Source: Saprospiraceae bacterium (lineage in GTDB: Bacteria > Bacteroidota > Bacteroidia > Chitinophagales > Saprospiraceae). Taken from it: a DNA stretch of 57,599 nt. Shown here in pieces: positions 34,417-43,325 of the stretch. Every line of letters begins with the position of its first letter. The first letter of the stretch is position 1. Where the stretch lies: positions 2,501-60,099 of the forward strand of contig WFXH01000095.1 in the NCBI GenBank assembly GCA_015490715.1. Reading direction: 5' to 3'. Under the pieces are notes generated by a model. That model saw only the letters and a list, made by a program, of their open reading frames with translations, had not been told where the DNA came from and ran no database searches. Both the position numbers and the translations under genes were made by a program.

Positions 34417-36495
34417 ATGAAGCTCATGCGCACCGACCCGAATGTATGGGTGTGGCTGGCCATTTTCCTACTGCTTGGGTATTTTCACCACAGCGATATA
34501 ACGAACTTCCCCGCTCGACCCCATACCTGGGCACAATCGGATCAATTTGCGCTGACGCTTGGCTTTAAACACAACGGCCTCCACTTCTTCCGACCCGAGA
34601 CGTATGTGCTCAACAAGCAATTTCCCCATGGTTTTTTGCGCCCCGACACTACCTCCGTCACTGCTGTCGACTTCCCCATCCACAATTTTATACCCGCCAT
34701 CTTCATGCGCCTCTTCGATTCCGAACACCCCGCGTGGTTTCGACTTTACTCCTTTCTCTTGAACCTACTGGGATTGTGGTACCTCTACAAACTCGCCTTG
34801 CTGCTGACCGACGACCCCTGGAAAGCTGCCATCGTATTTGGATTGAGCGCCACGGTGCCCGTATTCATACTCTTCCAAGTCAGCTTCATGCCTTCTTCGC
34901 AGTCGCTGACCCTTGTCGTAATGGGCATGTACTACTATTTCACCTATCTCCAACACGGTAAACGGATGCCCTTCTTCCTGTCCATACTGTTGCTGACCGT
35001 CGCTGCCCTGACGCGAAAGACGCTGTTGGGAGTGTTGCTCTGTATATGGCTGTATGAAATTGCGGGCAATGTCTTTAAAAATCGCTCTGTACAGTTCCAG
35101 CACACAGTCATTCTCTTGTTTCTCGCCCTCTTTATCGGCTACCAACTCTACTTTCAGCAGCTGTACAACCGCCACGGGTCGATGTTTTTGAGCTACTTCC
35201 TCATGCCGCAAAACTGGGAAGAGGCAAAGCGGTTATTGACGGTCATATTCACTAAATGGCCGGCGACTTTTGGCTCTGCCGTGCACTACATCGCCTTGTT
35301 GGGGGCGCTCATCATCGTACTCTACCGGCTGCCGGAGATCCTGCGCTCAGATGACCGCATCGCTCGAGCGGCGAGTTTTTTTACGGTGTGCATGTTTGTG
35401 GGCTATGCCTTCTTCTTTGTCGTCATGATGAAACAGTGGGAACACCACGATTACAATCTCCTGGACACGTTCTATTTGCCCTCATTTTTGTTGCTCAGCT
35501 TGGGTGCGCGCTTCGTCCCCAGGCGATGGACTGCACCGTCCTTTCGGGCAGCGTGGAGAATCGCAATTGTTCTTGTGTTGATCTATGCACTGTTTCATGC
35601 CCACAAAATCCAGAGCGAGCGCTTGCGCATCGAAGGTCGCGGTGATCCCTACCGCATGCACCTGTACTACCAAAACACAGCGCACCTGCTGGACTCACTG
35701 GGGATACCTGCAGATGCGCGCATACTCGTACTCGACGCCTACGCCCCTAATCTGCCCTTTATCCACATGAAGCGCAAGGGATATGCTATACTGACGACCT
35801 CGTCTAAGCACCTTGGTACTGCGCTGGGTTGGGATTACGACCTCATCAGCATCCCCGACAGCACCCTCATCAGCGATGTGTATCCCAATTTACCCTCCAT
35901 ATCGCGCCACTTAACTCCTTTTGCCACCAATGGAAAGGTGAGCTTCTACCGAGTAAAGGCAGACAGAGGTCGATCGACACTGCTGGATCTTTTAGGTATC
36001 GACTCCAGTCAGGTAATCTTTCAGGACAGCATCGCGTTCGATACGCAGGTCGTCCAACCCTCATCGGCTTGGGAGTTTCGCCGTATCGTCCAGGACAGCT
36101 TCGACTACAACAACTACCACATGGCACTCTATATCGGTGAGGAGTTTGGCTTGAAATGGGAGCGCCCTTGTCCGAAGAGTTGGAGCAAGCCCTTACGCAT
36201 CCTCATTACGGCACGCGTCAAGGCCTACGAGCCCGGCACCCTATACCTCGCAGCCGCCTATGGCGACCCCTCTACCGGCGAGCTCACCTACCGTCAAACC
36301 AGCGTCAGCAAACAGCTGTATCCCTATCGCCAATGGCGAACCGTCGCCGCCCTCCTCACTTTAGATTCTCCGCCTTCGACCGAACACTGCCTTTTGCGCG
36401 TGTACTTCTGGAATTACGACAAGCGACAGGTATTTTTTGATGATGTGAAAATCACGGGCTATTTGGCAAAAGACACCGCTTCTTTCTTTCGTTAA
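34417..36495 (+). CDS. Glycosyltransferase family 39/83-like membrane protein
   Basis: A 692-residue protein whose first 390 residues are multi-pass membrane segments and whose C-terminal 300 residues are a soluble, probably periplasmic domain. The early loop HTWAQSDQFALTLGF holds the acidic position expected of the PMT/ArnT-like glycosyltransferases, which use polyprenyl-phosphate sugars. The C-terminal part (residues 540-690) has a beta-sandwich look, ending in FFDDVKITGYL, like carbohydrate-binding modules. It starts 15 bases after the M20 gene and may share its transcript. Donor and acceptor are unknown. Confidence 0.65.
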   Translation: MKLMRTDPNVWVWLAIFLLLGYFHHSDITNFPARPHTWAQSDQFALTLGFKHNGLHFFRPETYVLNKQFPHGFLRPDTTSVTAVDFPIHNFIPAIFMRLFDSEHPAWFRLYSFLLNLLGLWYLYKLALLLTDDPWKAAIVFGLSATVPVFILFQVSFMPSSQSLTLVVMGMYYYFTYLQHGKRMPFFLSILLLTVAALTRKTLLGVLLCIWLYEIAGNVFKNRSVQFQHTVILLFLALFIGYQLYFQQLYNRHGSMFLSYFLMPQNWEEAKRLLTVIFTKWPATFGSAVHYIALLGALIIVLYRLPEILRSDDRIARAASFFTVCMFVGYAFFFVVMMKQWEHHDYNLLDTFYLPSFLLLSLGARFVPRRWTAPSFRAAWRIAIVLVLIYALFHAHKIQSERLRIEGRGDPYRMHLYYQNTAHLLDSLGIPADARILVLDAYAPNLPFIHMKRKGYAILTTSSKHLGTALGWDYDLISIPDSTLISDVYPNLPSISRHLTPFATNGKVSFYRVKADRGRSTLLDLLGIDSSQVIFQDSIAFDTQVVQPSSAWEFRRIVQDSFDYNNYHMALYIGEEFGLKWERPCPKSWSKPLRILITARVKAYEPGTLYLAAAYGDPSTGELTYRQTSVSKQLYPYRQWRTVAALLTLDSPPSTEHCLLRVYFWNYDKRQVFFDDVKITGYLAKDTASFFR
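34685..34693 (-). repeat. Dispersed motif GTATRAAAT
   Basis: Extended form GTATAAAATTGTG, antisense in the glycosyltransferase-like gene, read as Asn-Phe-Ile. Confidence 0.8.
35052..35060 (+). repeat. Dispersed motif GTATRAAAT
   Basis: GTATGAAATTGCG on the coding strand of the same gene, read as Tyr-Glu-Ile. Confidence 0.75.
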
Positions 36496-36528
36496 ATCTA
36501 CTGTTTTATACGCCAAATTTTTGCCTTA

Positions 36529-37230
36529 GTGAAGCGAGAACAGTGGATTGCCCTTGGTGTAAGTACAATCTTATTCGCCCTCCTCGGATGGTGGGTGGCA
36601 GGGCCCCTAATGCCGGAGATATCTTTTGATTCCATGCTCGCATGGAGGCACATATCCACAGCTTCAAAAGGCGATTCAAAAGGAGCAGCGCACCGACGCG
36701 CTGCCACAACGACAAAGGCTCGTCGGGGCAGGCCGCGTCCCGGCACCGTCATCGATCGCTTTGAAGGTATAGCGGTGTATTACAACGGTCCTATACGACG
36801 CGTGTGGGGACGCAATCGCGCACCCGATGGTTACAACCTCGGCTTGAAGTATCAGTGTGTCGAATTTGTCAAGCGGTACTACTATTATCGCTTGCACCAC
36901 CGCATGCCCGATGCCGGGGGCAATGCCGCGGATTTTTTCGACCCTCAACTGACCGATGGAGCTTGGAATCCGCGTCGAGGGCTCTACCAGTTTCGCAACG
37001 GCAGTAGCACCCCACCTCGCAAACGCGATATACTTGTCTTTGGCGGCAGTGGCGACAACCCCTTCGGACATGTGGCGCTCGTCGCTCAGGTCTTTCCCGA
37101 TGCCATTGAGATGGTCCAACAAAACGGTGGCCCCAACGCTCCGACGCGTGTGCGCATACCCCTCTTACACCGCGAGGGAAAGTGGTACATCCATGCTGAA
37201 GATATCCTGGGCTGGCTCGGCAAGCGCTAA
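36529..37230 (+). CDS. CHAP-domain cell-wall hydrolase-like protein
   Basis: A 233-residue protein with one N-terminal hydrophobic helix (WIALGVSTILFALLGWWVAG), a basic linker (KARRGRPRPG), and a CHAP domain. The nucleophile is C110 in YQCVEFVKRYYYY and the histidine is H181 in FGHVALVAQV, with the family spacing. CHAP enzymes cut peptidoglycan peptides or act as amidases. The start is a GTG at 36529; the gap to the upstream gene is 33 bases. The stop overlaps that of the converging proline dehydrogenase gene by 3 bases. Confidence 0.85.
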   Translation: MKREQWIALGVSTILFALLGWWVAGPLMPEISFDSMLAWRHISTASKGDSKGAAHRRAATTTKARRGRPRPGTVIDRFEGIAVYYNGPIRRVWGRNRAPDGYNLGLKYQCVEFVKRYYYYRLHHRMPDAGGNAADFFDPQLTDGAWNPRRGLYQFRNGSSTPPRKRDILVFGGSGDNPFGHVALVAQVFPDAIEMVQQNGGPNAPTRVRIPLLHREGKWYIHAEDILGWLGKR

Positions 37231-38438
37231 CGCAATAGCCCCCTGCGCTTGAGCTCCCTGCGCAAGTATTTCAGCTCTCGACTCATGTCGCCCGTGACGG
37301 CCGTATTTTCACGCGCACGGCGGATGAGGTAGGGCAGCACCTCCTCGACAGGGCCGTAAGGCAGGTACTTGGCCACATTGTACCCACGCGCCGAGAGATT
37401 GAAGGTGATGTAATCGGCCATACCGTAGAGCTGCGAAAAATTGAGATGATCGTGATTCTTGACGATGCCCCGCTCCTCGATGAGTTTGGCTTGAAGCGCG
37501 TTGCTCTTCAAATTGTGCGATGCATTACAGGAAGCCATGGTCTCAAAATGCTCCACACAAAACAGTATCGCTTCGTCGTACGCTCGGTCGGTAGCCTCCT
37601 TCGTGGGATGGATAGGCGAAGGGTACCCCATCTCTTTGGCGCGTTTGCGCTCCTTGTCCATATATGCCCCGCGCACGAGCTTCGCCCCAAAGACATATCC
37701 CTCGCTATGGATGACGTGATAGTCGTCTTTCAGCCGCTGCAGGCCGTCTACCCTGTAGAGCTGATAGGTGTTGTATAAAATTGCTCGCCGCGTGTTGTAG
37801 CGGCGCATGCGCTCCAAAACCAGCGCATCAATGGCATCTTGCATCCACGACTCCTCCGCATCGATGAAGAGGGCAATGTTGTGCTCATATGCCGTCTGAC
37901 AGATGTCGTCAAAACGGCGCAAAAAGCGCTTCCAATACACCTCTTCCTGCTCGGAAAACACCTCACCCCTCTGCTTTTTCTCCAACAGGGCATTGTCCAC
38001 AAGGCCCGTGAGCTTTAAGCTCACCACAGGCACGGAATCACTCGATGCGGCAAAGCGTATCGTATTGAGCACGATATCCCGGGTAGTGTCCAGCTCTTCC
38101 TCCCGGCTCTTCCCCTCCGCCCCGTATTCCAGGATGCTCGAACACTGGTACTTGCGCAGCTTTTCGATGACGGGTTCGCACTCCTGAAGCGTCTCCCCCC
38201 CGACAAATTGCCTGAAAATCGTGTGCCGCACAAGGCGCTTGACAAGAGGTAGACGCAGCTTTATGGCGGCAACGAGTAAAGAGGAACCCACATTGACCAG
38301 CGCAGGACTATTCATCAAGCGAAATAAATAGTACATGCGCTTGAGCTCGCGATCCGAAAGGTGGGCAAAGGCAAACTCTGTGTTGTGGAAATCAATATGC
38401 CCCGGCAAGGGATCAGTAGCTTCACTGTCTACGGCCAT
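37227..38438 (-). CDS. Proline dehydrogenase
   Basis: A 403-residue FAD enzyme that oxidises proline to pyrroline-5-carboxylate, the first step of proline use as carbon source. Motifs seen are VSLKLTGLVDN, LFIDAEESWMQDAID, GAKLVRGAYMDKERKRAKEMGY and the conserved late ARG region (YNVAKYLPYGPVEEVLPYLIRRARENTAV). It is the stand-alone PutA/ProDH form, without the aldehyde dehydrogenase half. The start is the ATG at 38438 (MAVDSEATDPL), because a TATATTTG box with a TTTG element 17 bases further up lies at 38460-38488 and would be inside a longer gene. Confidence 0.93.
   Translation of the reverse strand: MAVDSEATDPLPGHIDFHNTEFAFAHLSDRELKRMYYLFRLMNSPALVNVGSSLLVAAIKLRLPLVKRLVRHTIFRQFVGGETLQECEPVIEKLRKYQCSSILEYGAEGKSREEELDTTRDIVLNTIRFAASSDSVPVVSLKLTGLVDNALLEKKQRGEVFSEQEEVYWKRFLRRFDDICQTAYEHNIALFIDAEESWMQDAIDALVLERMRRYNTRRAILYNTYQLYRVDGLQRLKDDYHVIHSEGYVFGAKLVRGAYMDKERKRAKEMGYPSPIHPTKEATDRAYDEAILFCVEHFETMASCNASHNLKSNALQAKLIEERGIVKNHDHLNFSQLYGMADYITFNLSARGYNVAKYLPYGPVEEVLPYLIRRARENTAVTGDMSRELKYLRRELKRRGLLR
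37773..37781 (+). repeat. Dispersed motif GTATRAAAT
   Basis: GTATAAAATTGCT, antisense in proline dehydrogenase, read as Ile-Leu-Tyr. Confidence 0.75.
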
Positions 38439-38459
38439 AGAAGCGTGCCAATTTTCAAA

Positions 38460-38488
38460 CAAATATAGTGTCCTTGTAACAATTCAAA
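38460..38488 (-). promoter_or_regulatory. -33/-7 promoter TTTG-N17-TATATTTG
   Basis: Both Bacteroidota promoter elements are present on the minus strand: TTTG at 38485-38488 and TATATTTG at 38460-38467. They lie upstream of the proline dehydrogenase ATG at 38438. Confidence 0.65.
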
Positions 38489-38528
38489 GATTATACCTAA
38501 CTTTAGCATTGCGCAATCGCATCGCAGG

Positions 38529-39485
38529 ATGACCCAAATGCCCCATTGCCCCCACTGCAAACAACCCATCACCGAGTGTCCCAAATGCCACCGCCCACTG
38601 ACCAATAGCCCAACTCCCACCCTGCGCGACTTCCTCGCTTCCGCCGTCGACACCCTCGTGCATTTCAACCAATCCCTCTTCGGCGCCTTAAGAGACGTGT
38701 TCCTCCCCGCCGCACTGGCAGTGCAATTCTTCTCTCCTCACAGTAGACCCTCCTACCCCCCCTTCCGCCTCTTCTTCCTCTCCACATTGGTCTACTTGAG
38801 TACCGTATTTTACACCAATCAATACTCCCAACAGCAACAGGAAGTACAAAAAGCTCTTTGGGCACAGGAACACATCCATTGGCTAGAAAACTGGGCGAGG
38901 TCCCACTTGCCCCCCGAGATGAAACCTCACATCCAAACGATGATCGACAGTATACAAACCCGCTACCAAAGCACAGCTCGCCTCGGGCAATCTTCCTCCA
39001 ATATCGTCTTACATATCACGCCCATCCTGCAGTTTAAAATCAATATCCCCATACCTCGTACACCTTCCGCGGATAAGACCATCGCACATTTCACACAGCT
39101 ATTGGGCGAATATTTCATCGCACTGTTTATCGTATTGCTTCCACTCTATGCGTTGATATTGCACTTGCTGTTTCGAAAGAGGGCCTTCAGCTATCTCCAT
39201 CATCTGATCCTCACAACCCAAATGCTCAGCGCGTGTTTTTTAGCCCTCACCTTCGAATTGTGGCTTTATCAGCTGCTGCCCCAATCTCTTGAGGTACTCA
39301 AAATGGTGGTTTCGTTTACACTCTACACTGCTCTCCTCACCTATCTTGTACTGTCGTTGCGTAGATTTTACGCGATTGGGTGGAAGAGGGGCATCGTACT
39401 ATCCTTAGCCTTTGTATTTTTTAGCACATTCGTTACAGCGTTGGCCACCTTGGCTTTTCTCCTGCTCTTATTGTTGCTGAGCTGA
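38529..39485 (+). CDS. Zinc-ribbon multi-pass membrane protein (DUF3667-like)
   Basis: A 318-residue protein opening with a CPHC...CPKC zinc ribbon (residues 6-21), then a segment PFRLFFLSTLVYLSTVFYTNQ and about five membrane helices, ending in a leucine run. The combination of an N-terminal ribbon and the PFRxxFFxS helix resembles the DUF3667 family of Bacteroidota, with unknown function. It is divergent from the proline dehydrogenase gene across 90 bases. A TAACTTTA sequence just upstream could serve as its -7 element. Confidence 0.55.
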   Translation: MTQMPHCPHCKQPITECPKCHRPLTNSPTPTLRDFLASAVDTLVHFNQSLFGALRDVFLPAALAVQFFSPHSRPSYPPFRLFFLSTLVYLSTVFYTNQYSQQQQEVQKALWAQEHIHWLENWARSHLPPEMKPHIQTMIDSIQTRYQSTARLGQSSSNIVLHITPILQFKINIPIPRTPSADKTIAHFTQLLGEYFIALFIVLLPLYALILHLLFRKRAFSYLHHLILTTQMLSACFLALTFELWLYQLLPQSLEVLKMVVSFTLYTALLTYLVLSLRRFYAIGWKRGIVLSLAFVFFSTFVTALATLAFLLLLLLLS

Positions 39486-39491
39486 GGGTTT

Positions 39492-39602
39492 CTACGACTC
39501 GTCGTCCTTGCGGTATTTAGAATAAGCGCGCAATACCATGGGCAAGAGGATGAGTAATACGAGTGCCCAAAAGAGGAGCTCTTGAAGGAGGAATTTCAGC
39601 AT
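39492..39602 (-). CDS. 36-residue single-helix membrane protein coupled to HMG-CoA reductase
   Basis: A very short frame starting ATG at 39602, overlapping the HMG-CoA reductase stop by 7 bases (ATGCTGA). The product has one hydrophobic helix (FLLQELLFWALVLLILLPMV) and a basic then acidic tail (RAYSKYRKDDES). The start-stop overlap suggests translational coupling. It could be a small conserved membrane peptide, or a chance frame in the 110-base convergent gap. No function is known. Confidence 0.45.
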   Translation of the reverse strand: MLKFLLQELLFWALVLLILLPMVLRAYSKYRKDDES

Positions 39603-40936
39603 GAGTTTTTGAATTGTCGTATAAAATCTGCAACGGCTCGATAGGAGACGGTTTTGTCCTTAAAGTATTCGACAGCTGCTCTGGATTGCTCTTCGGTAGC
39701 TCCCAGTTCGAGGAGGATGTTGTTGAGATGCATTTTCATATGTCCTTTTTGGATGCCCGTGGTGATGAGGGAGCGCACGGCGGCGAAGTTTTGCGCAAGG
39801 CCTACAGCAGCGATGATCTGCATGAGCTCTTTGGCCGAGGGAAATCCAAGCAGCTCGAGCGAACGACGCGCGATGGGATGCAGGCGCGTCAATCCGCCCA
39901 CCGTACCCACCGCCATGGGCAACTCCAGCCAAAATCGAAAGGTGCCATCATCGAGCGAGCACTGGCTCAGCCCCCTGTATAACCCATCTTGGACGGCATA
40001 GCTATGTCCACAGGCCTCTACGGCTCTGAAGTCGTTGCCCGTGGCGATGACCACGGCATCCACGCCGTTGAAGATGCCCTTGTTGTGGGTCACAGCACGG
40101 TAGATATCGTGCCGAGCAATGTCGATAGCCATTTTAAACCGACGCGCAAACTCCTCGGCCGAATACCCCTCTATCTCGCCAAGCTCCTCAATGGCACAGC
40201 GAACCTCCGCATGCACTCGCGACTGAGGAGTGTAATTCGAAAGGATCGCCATCAGTATTTCCACATCCCGCTCCGCATCGCTGAAATGGGGCGCCGTCAA
40301 AAAATACTGCCGCAGAATCCTCGCAAACGCTTCGAGGACGGTATTGATGAAATTGGCACCCATCGAGTCGCAAGTGTCAAAAGTGACGACGAGCTGGTAG
40401 TAGTGTGCAATGGGCACTTCCACCACCGTCCGCAAGTCAATGTCGCGAATCCCACCTCCTCGCTTGCGCATATTGGCTGTCAGCTCAGCCGTCTGCTCCA
40501 GCAGCAGAGCCTTGAGCTCGTCAAAATGCTGGCGCAACTTCGCCTCCTCGCCCCTCCACACGAAATGCACATGTCCCACCTTTTCTACATCGATGAGCTC
40601 GGTGTGAAAGCCCCCGCGCGTCATCCAAAACTTGGCCGCAGAAGACGCCGCAGCCACTACTGAGCTCTCCTCCGTGACCATCGGCACGCAATACGTCCTG
40701 CCGTTGATGATGAAATTGGGCGCCACACTGTACGGCATGGGAAACGTCGTAATCGTATTCTCGCTGATGGCATCGAGAATCTTCTGGTCCTCCTCGCGGT
40801 GGAGCCAGTACTGTTTCAACTCCTGCATCACTCGCTCGGGATCCTTAAAGAAATTCTCCACGATCCAGCGGATCTTCCCAAGCTTCGACATCTTCGAAAA
40901 TCCCGATATGGTCTTCGGTGGCAAGGACTTATTCAT
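39596..40936 (-). CDS. Hydroxymethylglutaryl-CoA reductase, class II
   Basis: A 446-residue enzyme converting HMG-CoA to mevalonate, the committed step of the mevalonate isoprenoid route. Family motifs include PMVTEESSVVAAASSAAKFW, GANFINTVLEAFA, THNKGIFNGVDAVVIATGNDFRAVEA, ELPMAVGTVGGLTRLHPIA and the late QKGHMKMHLNNI with the catalytic His. Its length and sequence fit the soluble bacterial class II rather than the membrane-bound eukaryotic form. Its ATG overlaps the stop of the upstream isomerase gene by 8 bases, so the two are one operon. Confidence 0.95.
   Translation of the reverse strand: MNKSLPPKTISGFSKMSKLGKIRWIVENFFKDPERVMQELKQYWLHREEDQKILDAISENTITTFPMPYSVAPNFIINGRTYCVPMVTEESSVVAAASSAAKFWMTRGGFHTELIDVEKVGHVHFVWRGEEAKLRQHFDELKALLLEQTAELTANMRKRGGGIRDIDLRTVVEVPIAHYYQLVVTFDTCDSMGANFINTVLEAFARILRQYFLTAPHFSDAERDVEILMAILSNYTPQSRVHAEVRCAIEELGEIEGYSAEEFARRFKMAIDIARHDIYRAVTHNKGIFNGVDAVVIATGNDFRAVEACGHSYAVQDGLYRGLSQCSLDDGTFRFWLELPMAVGTVGGLTRLHPIARRSLELLGFPSAKELMQIIAAVGLAQNFAAVRSLITTGIQKGHMKMHLNNILLELGATEEQSRAAVEYFKDKTVSYRAVADFIRQFKNSC
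39619..39627 (+). repeat. Dispersed motif GTATRAAAT
   Basis: GTATAAAATCTGC, 20 bases from the HMG-CoA reductase stop, antisense, read as Asp-Phe-Ile. Confidence 0.75.
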
Positions 40937-41945
40937 AGGCGCGAAAATCTGGATTTATCCGCAAAAATCGGCTTGCCAGGGCTATGCCCTCCAACAGATC
41001 GCGTACAAATACCCTAAGAGCTTCCTCCCCCTCCAGTGCGTGCGGCAACAACGCCGATGCCAAGCCACACAGCACGGGCATCTCCAGCTTCTCCAAAAAG
41101 TAATAGCAATCCAAGCTGTCGGTCAACCCCCCTGAGACAATCACCCAGCGCGTGCGTACCTCCTCGGAATGCCGACGCACCATTTCATTGACCCATTCCG
41201 CCATTTGATAGGCGTCGTGGCCGACGTAGATAAACGATTCTTGCGGTTTTTGCTGTACTTGTCTGCGGCGGTATTCCAGCTTGGAAAAGTTCGTCCCCCC
41301 AGCTGCACCAAACTCGATGGCCTCCAGGGGCATGCGCAAAAGCTTGCGCACACTCATCGGACCCATACCTTGACCCACCTCCTTGACCACAATGGGCAAG
41401 TCCACCGCGCGCACCATGCGATCGATGGTATCGATGGGAGGATGTTTTAAGCGATCCCCCTCGCGCTGAAACCACTCCTGCAGGGGATTGACGTGGACAA
41501 CCACGCCGTCAGCGCGCAGCAAATCCACGATTTCATACAGCTGCTTCCAATCTCCAGCCCACGCCCACTGCTCTACCTGCGCAATGCCAAAGTTGACCGC
41601 CAACGGCAGCTCGTCGCCGAGTAAATCGCGCACGTCAAAATCCCCCACCCGCTGCGGCTCCTCAAGCAAAATGCGACAGGAGCCAAGACCCATGCCCAGA
41701 CCAAATGCAGCAGCCACCTTTGCCAAACTGCGATTGATGTGCGCAGCCTTTTCCGTGCCTCCCGTCATACTCGAAATCCACAGCGGCGCGTGCATGCGCT
41801 TCCCCATAAAAGCAATCTCGCGCACATCCCACGTCTCCGGGTGTATTCCCCACAGCGGCTCGTAGACAAAACGCGCATCCAACATCCCTCGCGCTACGCG
41901 CGAACCCAGCGCCATCGCAATGTGATCCCTTTTACGCTCTTCCAT
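40929..41945 (-). CDS. fni: Isopentenyl-diphosphate delta-isomerase, type 2
   Basis: FMN- and NADPH-dependent enzyme interconverting IPP and DMAPP, here 338 residues. The FMN-binding motifs are APLWISSMTGGTEKA, GMGLGSCRILLE, LPIVVKEVGQGMGP and IEFGAAGGTNFSKLE; HVNPLQEWFQREGDR is the substrate-side motif. It precedes HMG-CoA reductase with an overlap, so entry into and use of mevalonate are encoded together. The start at 41945 (MEERKRDHI) is chosen because the family begins with a KRKxDHI motif and a TAAATTTG box sits 8 bases upstream; the frame continues to 41981. Confidence 0.95.
   Translation of the reverse strand: MEERKRDHIAMALGSRVARGMLDARFVYEPLWGIHPETWDVREIAFMGKRMHAPLWISSMTGGTEKAAHINRSLAKVAAAFGLGMGLGSCRILLEEPQRVGDFDVRDLLGDELPLAVNFGIAQVEQWAWAGDWKQLYEIVDLLRADGVVVHVNPLQEWFQREGDRLKHPPIDTIDRMVRAVDLPIVVKEVGQGMGPMSVRKLLRMPLEAIEFGAAGGTNFSKLEYRRRQVQQKPQESFIYVGHDAYQMAEWVNEMVRRHSEEVRTRWVIVSGGLTDSLDCYYFLEKLEMPVLCGLASALLPHALEGEEALRVFVRDLLEGIALASRFLRINPDFRAYE
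41530..41538 (-). repeat. Dispersed motif GTATRAAAT
   Basis: Extended form GTATGAAATCGTG on the coding strand of fni, read as Tyr-Glu-Ile. Confidence 0.8.
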
Positions 41946-41953
41946 AGAATGAA

Positions 41954-41961
41954 CAAATTTA
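41954..41961 (-). promoter_or_regulatory. -7 box TAAATTTG
   Basis: Minus-strand match 8 bases before the fni ATG at 41945; promoter of the fni-HMG-CoA reductase operon. Confidence 0.5.
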
Positions 41962-42009
41962 CTCAATATTGACAAAGCCAAATGCCGATATCGTGCATTG
42001 CCGAATTAC

Positions 42010-42017
42010 TACTTTTG
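42010..42017 (+). promoter_or_regulatory. -7 box TACTTTTG
   Basis: TAnnTTTG match 15 bases before the ATG of DUF4105 copy 2 at 42033. Confidence 0.55.
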
Positions 42018-42032
42018 CACAAATCCACGGCC

Positions 42033-43253
42033 ATGCAGCGCAGCCTTCAGCGATGGTTTGTCCTCTTCCTCGCCGCGCTCTGCAGCACAGGGCAACTCCA
42101 CGCTAAACGCCTCCCCATCTTCTATCGCCCCGGCGACAGCGTGACCCTCTCGCTACTCTACATCAGCCCTGTACCCGGCTTGCAAACCGCCTTCGGCCAC
42201 AGCCAAGTTCGACTGATCAATCACAACCTACACACCGATCAAGTCATCGACTTCACGGGTTACTCCTACGAAAGTACGCTGCACTTCCTGTGGCAATTCC
42301 TCTACGGCGACATCTACTACGACATCTTCTCCAAGCCCACCGAAGCCATGTACAAGGAAGAACGCACCATCTACGAGCTGCCCCTCCTGTTGACCAAAGA
42401 CCAAAAAGACACACTCATCGAATACCTCAAGGGCAAGTACTTCTTCCAGTCCGGCGGCAGCTACCTGTACGACTACCTCAAAAAAAACTGCAGCACCATC
42501 ATGCGGGATATCCTCAAGAAAACCTATGGCCCGGACTTGCGCTTTCCCCCAAAAATCGACTCTACTAAGACCTTCCGCCAGATTTACCGCGACGGCCTAA
42601 TCCGAAACCCCTGGATACGCTTCTTCAGCGACATCGTCCTCGGTCCCTACAACGACCGCATACCCACCAAGGAAGAACAGATGTTTGCCCCTAAATACCT
42701 CTACCTCTACTTCAAAGATGCTACCGTAGGCCAGCGTCCTGCCACGGGCCACCCCATACGCCTCATCGCCTTTCCAGAACGGCCGCTCCCCAAATGGTAC
42801 CACTATCCCCATGTCTACACATGGGCACTTCTGCTGATCGAAATTTTCTACAGCATTTACCTCTTACGGTGTCGCATCTACACCCTTCGGCTCTTCGACC
42901 GCCTGTGGTTTGGCATCGCCGGCGCCTTTGGCGTGTTCATCCTCTCCCTGTGGGTATTTTCCAACTACAGCTATCTCAGCGTGGGCAACATTAACCTCCT
43001 CTGGCTCAACCCCCTCATGCTCCTCTTGGCTTTTGCCCCAGCCAAAGATACCAAACTGCGCCTCCTGCTCCTCCTCCTGTGGCAACTCTCCCTGATCGTA
43101 CTTGTCGGTATGCCATTCTTTACCCAGCGCCTCCACGAGGCCTTCATCCCCCTCATACTGGTCAATCTCATCAAGTTAACGCGGCTACTGCTCGGCCTAC
43201 GTCACCAGGCCAACACTGCCAATATCATCACCCATGACGACACTGCTGAGTAA
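42033..43253 (+). CDS. DUF4105 membrane protein (copy 2)
   Basis: A 406-residue paralog of the protein at 21007-22182. A signal peptide (LQRWFVLFLAALCSTGQLHAK) precedes the DUF4105 domain, which shows GLQTAFGHSQVRLINH, FTGYSYESTLHFLWQFLYGD and YLYDYLKKNCSTIMRDILKK. About five C-terminal membrane helices follow, as in copy 1. The conserved His in YGHS/FGHS and Cys in NCxT suggest a cysteine-hydrolase-like site. The start at 42033 follows a TACTTTTG box at 42010-42017; the frame is open from 41982 but the box would then lie inside the gene. Confidence 0.82.
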   Translation: MQRSLQRWFVLFLAALCSTGQLHAKRLPIFYRPGDSVTLSLLYISPVPGLQTAFGHSQVRLINHNLHTDQVIDFTGYSYESTLHFLWQFLYGDIYYDIFSKPTEAMYKEERTIYELPLLLTKDQKDTLIEYLKGKYFFQSGGSYLYDYLKKNCSTIMRDILKKTYGPDLRFPPKIDSTKTFRQIYRDGLIRNPWIRFFSDIVLGPYNDRIPTKEEQMFAPKYLYLYFKDATVGQRPATGHPIRLIAFPERPLPKWYHYPHVYTWALLLIEIFYSIYLLRCRIYTLRLFDRLWFGIAGAFGVFILSLWVFSNYSYLSVGNINLLWLNPLMLLLAFAPAKDTKLRLLLLLLWQLSLIVLVGMPFFTQRLHEAFIPLILVNLIKLTRLLLGLRHQANTANIITHDDTAE

Positions 43254-43298
43254 TTAGCCACGAGTATGCGCCATCATAGTTCTTCTCCTCCTTTTTGT

Positions 43299-43307
43299 GT
43301 ATGAAAT
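43299..43307 (+). repeat. Dispersed motif GTATRAAAT
   Basis: Extended form GTATGAAATCGTA, intergenic, between DUF4105 copy 2 and the radical SAM gene. Confidence 0.8.
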
Positions 43308-43325
43308 CGTACTCCAAGCGGCCAT

